From positions 744,001-808,000 of the forward strand of contig OZ020255.1 in assembly GCA_963971285.1 (NCBI GenBank): a DNA stretch of 64,000 bases, written 5' to 3'. The stretch's first letter is position 1; every line of letters begins with the position of its first letter. Below, one piece after another: positions 63,201-64,000 of this stretch. The DNA comes from Astropecten irregularis. Lineage: Eukaryota; Echinodermata; Asteroidea; Paxillosida; Astropectinidae. The notes under the pieces were generated by a model, which was given only the letters and a program-made list of their open reading frames with translations, had not been told where the DNA came from and searched no databases. Position numbers and translations under genes: made by a program.

Positions 63201-64000
63201 GCAGCAAGGAGCATAACATAATGTAGTCGTATTTACCTTACGTGGTCGATAGAGTGGTTTGAGGTGTTGTGACTAATGATATTTGTGTGAGAGGTACAGT
63301 GGAACAATTTATCTTTCATACCTTGAGTGGTTGATGGCGGAGGTGTTGTGCTTATGACAGTTGTGGTCACTGTAGTGGTTCGAGTCGTCGGGACAGTGGT
63401 AGAGTATTCTAGAAGAAGAAGAAGAGGTGTTGTTATTGAGATTAGTCATTAAGATGTAAGTCACAATGGGTGTTTGAATTCTTAGATAGAAATATCACGT
63501 TCTGCTTGTAAAGAAATGCTTTAGAGAGACTTACCTTTCACACAACCGAGGACATGAAGCTCAAAAGTTGTTGCATCAGCATCACTGACATTGCGGAACT
63601 GAATACGCAATTCTGTCACACCATCCAGTGTTCCTTCGAAATCTGACAAAAGCGTCATGATGGGCTCGTCTTGTTTGACGGTGATGTTTATTAGCTGTAG
63701 AGGAATACGGTATGGATTCAGCATGGTCAGATACGTTGCCCAGGTGAAAAGAAATGAAAAATTGGACCTTGAAAGATTTGTATTTGTCTGCTTACTTTCT
63801 GTCGTCCAGTGGAGTCATCAATGACGTCAGTAAAGGTGCTGTCTCCTGGTTTCTTAACACTCAGTGTGACGGTGACTGTTACTGGCTCTTGTGGAGTAGG
63901 TTGCCTTGATGTTGTGCTTTCTTGTGTTCCAGTAGGTACAGTGGTTGATTCAGGAGAGCGCAAAGTGACGACAAAGGCTCCAACTTGGACGGGTTCTCGG
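1..64000 (-). CDS. Giant tandem-repeat mucin-like glycoprotein gene, internal part (both ends outside window)
   Basis: Seen: about 176 minus-strand exons with consensus GT donors (mostly GTAAGT, GTAAGC, GTATG) and pyrimidine-AG acceptors. They join in frame throughout, alternating Thr/Ser/Pro linkers (29 or 39 aa) with about 165-174-aa domains. The window holds 30 complete beta domains plus one partial, and 26 complete alpha domains plus one partial, for about 11,700 residues in all. Each domain has two Cys, one at its start (GYCLE) and one at its end (LGC), NxS/NxT sequons, and no Trp. Known: Thr/Ser/Pro linkers are typical O-glycosylation regions of secreted or surface mucins, and symmetric phase-1 modules are typical of shuffled extracellular domains. 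Inferred: a secreted or surface polymer-like glycoprotein. I do not recognise the family; a discoidin-like beta-sandwich closed by its terminal Cys pair is possible but unproven. The start codon, signal peptide and any membrane anchor lie outside the window. The 1.3-kb segments might instead separate tandem gene copies. Confidence 0.8.
352..438 (-). CDS. Exon E4 (type copy, U1): 29-aa Thr-rich linker
   Basis: 87-nt exon, phase 1-1. The acceptor is cttcttctag at 439 and the donor GTACGACAG ends at 351. It encodes EYSTTVPTTR followed by TTTVTTTVISTTPPPSTTQ, about half Thr, with no Cys. Inferred role: an O-glycosylated, extended spacer between domain beta of one unit (E3, upstream in the transcript) and domain alpha of the next (E5). 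Its length and phase are the same in all 31 copies. The B copies use the donor GTATGAAAG. Confidence 0.85.
352..2257 (-). CDS. Unit U1 (A1): alpha + beta
   Basis: Exons: E4 352-438, E3 562-721, E2 823-1184, E1 1335-1451, E6 1629-1788, E5 1923-2257. E6 carries KVADS. There is a private intronic change, 'acaattaatc', near 339 beside E4. Confidence 0.86.
562..721 (-). CDS. Exon E3 (type copy, U1): C-terminal third of domain beta
   Basis: 160-nt exon entered at phase 0 (acceptor cctctacag at 722) and left at phase 1 (donor GTAAGTCTC ends at 561). It encodes LINITVKQDEP at the start and TTFELHVLGCVK at the end, with sequons NIT and NVS. Alternating hydrophobic residues suggest paired beta strands, and the closing Cys probably bonds the GYC cysteine of E2. 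It is the most conserved exon between subfamilies. E3 and E6 have identical length (160 nt) and phases and end in the same LGC motif, which shows their shared origin. Confidence 0.87.
823..1184 (-). CDS. Exon E2 (type copy, U1): N-terminal two-thirds of domain beta
   Basis: 362-nt exon, entered at phase 1 (acceptor tgtccctatag at 1185) and left at phase 0 (donor GTAAGC ends at 822). The split Gly codon is followed by YCLEPMDGEKGLESS. Strand-like stretches are VQVRAFVVTL and ITFTVTLTVKKPGDS. A Thr/Pro-rich loop of about 25 residues (STTVPTGTQESTTSRQPTP) sits inside the domain between two predicted strands, so O-glycan-type sequence is not confined to the linkers. The N-sequon is NTS. The only Cys is third in the domain. 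There is no Trp, unlike classical F5/8 type C domains, which weakens a discoidin assignment. Confidence 0.87.
1335..1451 (-). CDS. Exon E1 (type copy, U1): 39-aa Thr-rich linker
   Basis: 117-nt exon, phase 1-1, acceptor cttttag at 1452, donor GTATGAG ends at 1334. It encodes EYSTTEMTTKVTTVTTPTTS followed by ITEETTRSSTTTSERSTTP. It starts with the same EYSTT as E4, and its final g completes the Gly of E2, exactly as E4 does for E5, so the two linkers are homologous. It joins domain alpha (E6) to domain beta (E2) within a unit. Confidence 0.86.
1629..1788 (-). CDS. Exon E6 (type copy, U1): C-terminal third of domain alpha
   Basis: 160-nt exon entered at phase 0 (acceptor ttcaaattacag at 1789) and left at phase 1 (donor GTAAGAAC ends at 1628). 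It starts RVPVVLEVGLSQRVTF and ends IELQLTVLGCAE. The Cys matches that of E3. One spot just before ADSIE varies between units: KV in U1, U2, U6, U7 and U11; NE in U10; KE in the other A units; IE in the B units. Confidence 0.87.
1923..2257 (-). CDS. Exon E5 (type copy, U1): N-terminal two-thirds of domain alpha
   Basis: 335-nt exon, entered at phase 1 (acceptor ccttactacag at 2258) and left at phase 0 (donor GTATGTTC ends at 1922). After the split Gly codon comes YCLESMDKSSGQLAS, then VTVRAVSLRLNLPL, a short Thr/Pro loop (SSTTPTESTQKPA), VEVNLTFSTQKPGD and DSNDQIK. It aligns along its length with E2 (GYCLE-MD, VxVRA, a Thr loop, strand-KPGD), which shows that alpha and beta are diverged copies. 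The sequon is NLT. B copies are one codon shorter (332 nt). Confidence 0.87.
2406..4311 (-). CDS. Unit U2 (A1): alpha + beta
   Basis: Exons: E4 2406-2492, E3 2616-2775, E2 2877-3238, E1 3389-3505, E6 3683-3842, E5 3977-4311. E1 has a private Thr-to-Ile change (SSTITSERS). The E1-E6 intron carries the 'atcagat' variant shared with U5, U6 and U10. Confidence 0.86.
4460..6365 (-). CDS. Unit U3 (A1): alpha + beta
   Basis: Exons: E4 4460-4546, E3 4670-4829, E2 4931-5292, E1 5443-5559, E6 5737-5896, E5 6031-6365. First unit from the left with KEADS in E6. Confidence 0.86.
6514..8419 (-). CDS. Unit U4 (A1): alpha + beta
   Basis: Exons: E4 6514-6600, E3 6724-6883, E2 6985-7346, E1 7497-7613, E6 7791-7950, E5 8085-8419. 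The intron just upstream of E5 has 'aatcattgatgg' (near 8453), otherwise seen only around U13-U15. Confidence 0.86.
8568..10473 (-). CDS. Unit U5 (A1): alpha + beta
   Basis: Exons: E4 8568-8654, E3 8778-8937, E2 9039-9400, E1 9551-9667, E6 9845-10004, E5 10139-10473. It has the 'atcagat' intron variant, and a private A-to-T ('catttttatc') near 10540. Confidence 0.86.
10622..12527 (-). CDS. Unit U6 (A1): alpha + beta
   Basis: Exons: E4 10622-10708, E3 10832-10991, E2 11093-11454, E1 11605-11721, E6 11899-12058, E5 12193-12527. E6 is the KVADS type, and the E1-E6 intron has 'atcagat'. Confidence 0.86.
12676..14581 (-). CDS. Unit U7 (A1): alpha + beta
   Basis: Exons: E4 12676-12762, E3 12886-13045, E2 13147-13508, E1 13659-13775, E6 13953-14112, E5 14247-14581. 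Private changes: 'ccatttgagg' near 13546 (intron), 'gaaaaagtgg' near 14190 (intron) and a silent change in E5 near 14300. Confidence 0.86.
14730..16635 (-). CDS. Unit U8 (A1): alpha + beta
   Basis: Exons: E4 14730-14816, E3 14940-15099, E2 15201-15562, E1 15713-15829, E6 16007-16166, E5 16301-16635. E3 reads EGALDG instead of EGTLDG, shared only with U9. Confidence 0.86.
16784..18689 (-). CDS. Unit U9 (A1): alpha + beta
   Basis: Exons: E4 16784-16870, E3 16994-17153, E2 17255-17616, E1 17767-17883, E6 18061-18220, E5 18355-18689. A near twin of U8 through the shared EGALDG change. Confidence 0.86.
18838..20743 (-). CDS. Unit U10 (mixed A): alpha + beta
   Basis: Exons: E4 18838-18924, E3 19048-19207, E2 19309-19670, E1 19821-19937, E6 20115-20274, E5 20409-20743. 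E6 starts SVPVV (acceptor attccag) and has NEADS; E5 has SPVQDSND. Parts of this patch (near 20271-20430) recur in U21 and U22. Confidence 0.86.
20892..22797 (-). CDS. Unit U11 (mixed A): alpha + beta
   Basis: Exons: E4 20892-20978, E3 21102-21261, E2 21363-21724, E1 21875-21991, E6 22169-22328, E5 22463-22797. It combines the A2 marker 'ggaaattt' with KVADS, a typical A1 state, and has a private silent change in E5 near 22651. Confidence 0.86.
22946..24850 (-). CDS. Unit U12 (A2): alpha + beta
   Basis: Exons: E4 22946-23032, E3 23156-23315, E2 23417-23778, E1 23929-24045, E6 24222-24381, E5 24516-24850. First A2 unit, with a one-base loss in the E1-E6 intron. A private Val-to-Asp change in E2 (LTDKKPGD) puts a charge into a predicted beta strand. 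Confidence 0.86.
24999..26903 (-). CDS. Unit U13 (A2): alpha + beta
   Basis: Exons: E4 24999-25085, E3 25209-25368, E2 25470-25831, E1 25982-26098, E6 26275-26434, E5 26569-26903. The E3 donor is GTAGGT rather than GTAAGT, shared only with U14. 'aatcattgacgg' follows E5 on the plus strand. Confidence 0.86.
27052..28956 (-). CDS. Unit U14 (A2): alpha + beta
   Basis: Exons: E4 27052-27138, E3 27262-27421, E2 27523-27884, E1 28035-28151, E6 28328-28487, E5 28622-28956. E3 donor GTAGGT. A private Thr-to-Asn change in the E5 Thr loop (SSTNPTEST). Confidence 0.86.
29105..31009 (-). CDS. Unit U15 (A2): alpha + beta
   Basis: Exons: E4 29105-29191, E3 29315-29474, E2 29576-29937, E1 30088-30204, E6 30381-30540, E5 30675-31009. 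The E3 donor is GTAAGT again, and the intron beyond E5 has 'aatcattgacgg' (near 31041). Confidence 0.86.
31158..33062 (-). CDS. Unit U16 (A2): alpha + beta
   Basis: Exons: E4 31158-31244, E3 31368-31527, E2 31629-31990, E1 32141-32257, E6 32434-32593, E5 32728-33062. E5 has GSVSTS instead of GSAST(S), and E3 has a silent change near 31510. Confidence 0.86.
33211..35115 (-). CDS. Unit U17 (A1-like, within the A2 block): alpha + beta
   Basis: Exons: E4 33211-33297, E3 33421-33580, E2 33682-34043, E1 34194-34310, E6 34487-34646, E5 34781-35115. It carries A1 markers although both neighbours are A2. Its 2053-bp length comes from a different one-base loss ('gggaaaaaag' before E6). Private intron changes lie near 34107, 34376, 34440 and 34771. 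Confidence 0.86.
35264..37168 (-). CDS. Unit U18 (A2): alpha + beta
   Basis: Exons: E4 35264-35350, E3 35474-35633, E2 35735-36096, E1 36247-36363, E6 36540-36699, E5 36834-37168. 'ccactggagg' (near 36133) and 'ttttgcagtag' (near 36381) are shared only with U19. Confidence 0.86.
37317..39221 (-). CDS. Unit U19 (A2): alpha + beta
   Basis: Exons: E4 37317-37403, E3 37527-37686, E2 37788-38149, E1 38300-38416, E6 38593-38752, E5 38887-39221. Twin of U18 by two private intron variants. Confidence 0.86.
39370..41275 (-). CDS. Unit U20 (A1): alpha + beta
   Basis: Exons: E4 39370-39456, E3 39580-39739, E2 39841-40202, E1 40353-40469, E6 40647-40806, E5 40941-41275. E5 has GSTSTS, hitting the same codon that is changed in U16. 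Confidence 0.86.
41424..43330 (-). CDS. Unit U21 (A1): alpha + beta
   Basis: Exons: E4 41424-41510, E3 41634-41793, E2 41895-42256, E1 42408-42524, E6 42702-42861, E5 42996-43330. An extra A in the E2-E1 intron ('aaacaaaatg', shared with U22) makes this unit 2055 bp. SVPVV in E6 and SPVQDSND in E5 match U10, 11 units away. Confidence 0.86.
43479..45384 (-). CDS. Unit U22 (A1/A2 mosaic): alpha + beta
   Basis: Exons: E4 43479-43565, E3 43689-43848, E2 43950-44311, E1 44463-44579, E6 44756-44915, E5 45050-45384. It combines the U21 extra A, the A2 one-base loss before E6, and SVPVV at the E6 start, so it is a visible mosaic. Confidence 0.86.
45533..46632 (-). CDS. Unit U23 (A body with C end): beta only
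   Basis: Exons: E4 45533-45619, E3 45743-45902, E2 46004-46365, E1c 46516-46632. The body is A-like ('gtggaagaac', 'gaaaatcatc'), but from about 46483 ('ctctccaattg') it is B/C-like. The linker exon is the diverged E1c (AHSTEKVTTK at its start, acceptor cttcttgtag at 46633), still 117 nt and phase 1-1. E1c has a private Thr-to-Asn (TVNTPTT). No E5 or E6 follows. Confidence 0.83.
47014..47053 (-). other. Hairpin plus GAAAC, hammerhead-ribozyme-like, copy 1
   Basis: Read on the minus strand: TTGATAAA, then a perfect 5-bp stem GATCC / GGATC with loop TGCTA, then GAAACGCTTCAGG. The arrangement CUGANGA - stem II - GAAA is the hammerhead core, and such motifs are known in Penelope-like elements and retrozymes of animals. 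Two core positions differ from consensus and there is one extra A before the stem, so self-cleavage is doubtful. It lies on the same strand as the gene's transcript. Confidence 0.35.
47849..47884 (-). pseudogene. Decayed or alternative terminal linker exon, copy 1
   Basis: 36 nt resembling the end of E4, bounded by a possible acceptor (atatcattag) and donor (GTAAATAC). Entered at phase 1 it reads VTTPQTTLSTT and then TAA. The intron to the preceding E4 would be only 49 nt. It is either a dead remnant of a linker or a short terminal exon; AATAAA lies about 170 nt further along the transcript. Confidence 0.45.
47934..49833 (-). CDS. Unit U24 (B, cap subtype): alpha + beta
   Basis: Exons: E4 47934-48020, E3 48141-48300, E2 48402-48763, E1 48914-49030, E6 49208-49367, E5 49502-49833. 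E3 has LLSDFEG, shared with U27 and U31, all of which lie on the high-coordinate side of a 1.3-kb segment. The E6 donor is GTGAGA. E5 ends NDQKK. Confidence 0.85.
49982..51078 (-). CDS. Unit U25 (C): beta only
   Basis: Exons: E4 49982-50068, E3 50189-50348, E2 50450-50811, E1c 50962-51078. It lacks alpha; the upstream neighbour in the transcript is the second 1.3-kb segment. If spliced across it, U26 E4 joins E1c in frame to make a 68-aa double Thr-rich linker. Confidence 0.83.
51460..51499 (-). other. Hairpin plus GAAAC, copy 2
   Basis: Identical core to copy 1, including the same departures from the hammerhead consensus, so these predate duplication of the segment. Confidence 0.35.
52297..52332 (-). 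pseudogene. Decayed or alternative terminal linker exon, copy 2
   Basis: As copy 1 but with one change in the second codon (ACA replaced by GCA). The TAA is kept. Confidence 0.42.
52382..53478 (-). CDS. Unit U26 (C): beta only
   Basis: Exons: E4 52382-52468, E3 52589-52748, E2 52850-53211, E1c 53362-53478. It is flanked on both sides by 1.3-kb segments, so it forms an isolated single-domain block. Nearly identical to U25. Confidence 0.83.
53859..53898 (-). other. Hairpin plus GAAAC, copy 3
   Basis: Identical core to the other copies, in the middle of the third 1.3-kb segment. Confidence 0.35.
54696..54731 (-). pseudogene. Decayed or alternative terminal linker exon, copy 3
   Basis: Same 36 nt as copy 1, with the in-frame TAA kept and ATTAAA downstream. 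Confidence 0.42.
54781..56680 (-). CDS. Unit U27 (B, cap subtype): alpha + beta
   Basis: Exons: E4 54781-54867, E3 54988-55147, E2 55249-55610, E1 55761-55877, E6 56055-56214, E5 56349-56680. LLSDFEG in E3. E5 has PAKVEV and NTHEQEK as private changes. Confidence 0.85.
56829..58728 (-). CDS. Unit U28 (B): alpha + beta
   Basis: Exons: E4 56829-56915, E3 57036-57195, E2 57297-57658, E1 57809-57925, E6 58103-58262, E5 58397-58728. E2 has KKPGYSTF (Asp to Tyr, shared with U29). E1 has a private SGRSTTP. Confidence 0.85.
58877..60776 (-). CDS. Unit U29 (B): alpha + beta
   Basis: Exons: E4 58877-58963, E3 59084-59243, E2 59345-59706, E1 59857-59973, E6 60151-60310, E5 60445-60776. KKPGYSTF as in U28. 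E6 has RVKFLTDD (Thr to Lys) and donor GTGAGA. Confidence 0.85.
60925..62021 (-). CDS. Unit U30 (C): beta only
   Basis: Exons: E4 60925-61011, E3 61132-61291, E2 61393-61754, E1c 61905-62021. Private VKLDEP in E3 (Gln to Leu) and YLTVTQ in E2. The fourth 1.3-kb segment lies upstream in the transcript. Confidence 0.83.
62402..62441 (-). other. Hairpin plus GAAAC, copy 4
   Basis: Identical core to the other copies, in the fourth 1.3-kb segment. Confidence 0.35.
63237..63272 (-). pseudogene. Decayed or alternative terminal linker exon, copy 4
   Basis: Same 36 nt as copy 1, with TAA kept and AATAAA downstream at 63059-63064. Confidence 0.42.
63322..64000 (-). CDS. Unit U31 (B/C, cap subtype): partial
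   Basis: Exons: E4 63322-63408, E3 63535-63694, E2 from 63796 running off the window. LLSDFEG in E3. The GAA tract beside E4 is the longest in the window. Whether this unit has an alpha module cannot be seen. Confidence 0.84.
63409..63426 (+). repeat. GAA triplet tract in the E4 acceptor region (U31 example)
   Basis: 'ctagaagaagaagaag' next to E4. On the gene strand this is the CTT-rich polypyrimidine tract of the E4 acceptor. The tract is one triplet shorter in A units and two shorter in U24-U30. Confidence 0.7.

Larger units (their letters stand above)
62022..63321 (-). other. 1.3-kb segment, copy 4
   Basis: Decayed linker 63237-63272, AATAAA 63059-63064, hairpin 62402-62441, plus-strand open frame 62564-62881 (one silent change near its end). 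Confidence 0.6.
46483..64000 (-). repeat. B/C-subfamily array with 2048-bp and about 2400-bp units, U24-U31
   Basis: E2 starts at 48402, 50450, 52850, 55249, 57297, 59345, 61393 and 63796. The 2048-bp B units (U24, U27, U28, U29) keep all six exons. They are 6 bp shorter than A units through one codon less in E5 and one GAA triplet less beside E4. The roughly 2400-bp C units (U25, U26, U30) lack E5 and E6 and carry a 1.3-kb segment instead. Coding divergence from A is uneven: E2 shows 11 amino-acid changes, while E3 shows only one or two base changes in 160. Confidence 0.93.

Noticed and set aside
1-64000. Bacterial repeat adhesin or RTX-like gene
   Set aside because: No long open frame exists. 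The coding parts are short exons with conserved donors and acceptors and phase-matched joins, which is a eukaryotic gene structure.
1-64000. Non-coding satellite DNA
   Set aside because: The period is regular, but all exons stay open in every copy and the A-B differences keep the frame (one-codon indel in E5, triplet changes only beside E4), as expected for a coding array.

Overview
The window is one tandem array lying inside a very large, intron-rich animal gene (or a run of tandem gene copies) read from the minus strand. Short open reading frames end at consensus GT-AG splice sites, introns are about 100-180 bp, and Thr/Ser/Pro-rich linkers alternate with Cys-bounded beta-rich domains carrying N-glycosylation sequons. 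This points to a metazoan, most likely an invertebrate, and to a secreted or cell-surface mucin-like glycoprotein. I cannot name the phylum or the gene. Neither a start (signal peptide) nor a certain end of the gene is in view.

The basic genomic unit is 2053-2055 bp with six exons. I name them E1-E6 and number the units U1-U31 along the plus strand (U0 is a partial unit at base 1). In transcript order a unit reads E5-E6 (domain alpha, about 165 aa), E1 (39-aa Thr-rich linker), E2-E3 (domain beta, about 174 aa), E4 (29-aa Thr-rich linker). Alpha and beta are themselves homologous, so each unit is an old duplication of a roughly 1-kb, three-exon half-unit. Linkers are phase 1-1 and each domain is a phase 1-0 plus 0-1 exon pair, so every module can be added or lost without breaking the frame. 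One full unit encodes exactly 407 aa. If all exons in the window are joined they give about 11,700 residues in about 176 exons.

Layout: bases 1 to about 46,480 hold U0-U23, the A subfamily, nearly identical in exons and introns alike. Bases about 46,480-64,000 hold U24-U31, a diverged B subfamily (2048-bp period) interleaved with C units (about 2400-bp period). In C units the alpha module (E5-E6) is absent and about 1.3 kb of other DNA lies in its place. U23 is a chimera with an A body and a C upstream end. The 1.3-kb segment occurs four times (from 46633, 51079, 53479 and 62022). Each copy holds a decayed linker exon with an in-frame stop, an AATAAA-type signal, a hairpin followed by GAAAC that resembles a hammerhead-ribozyme core on the gene's sense strand, and an antisense 105-codon open frame.

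The array records its own history. Adjacent units repeatedly share private variants (five clear pairs), short variant patches recur about 11 units apart, and the units beside the 1.3-kb segments share a cap subtype. This fits unequal crossing-over plus gene conversion. No RNA genes, CRISPR arrays, complete mobile elements or unrelated host genes were seen.
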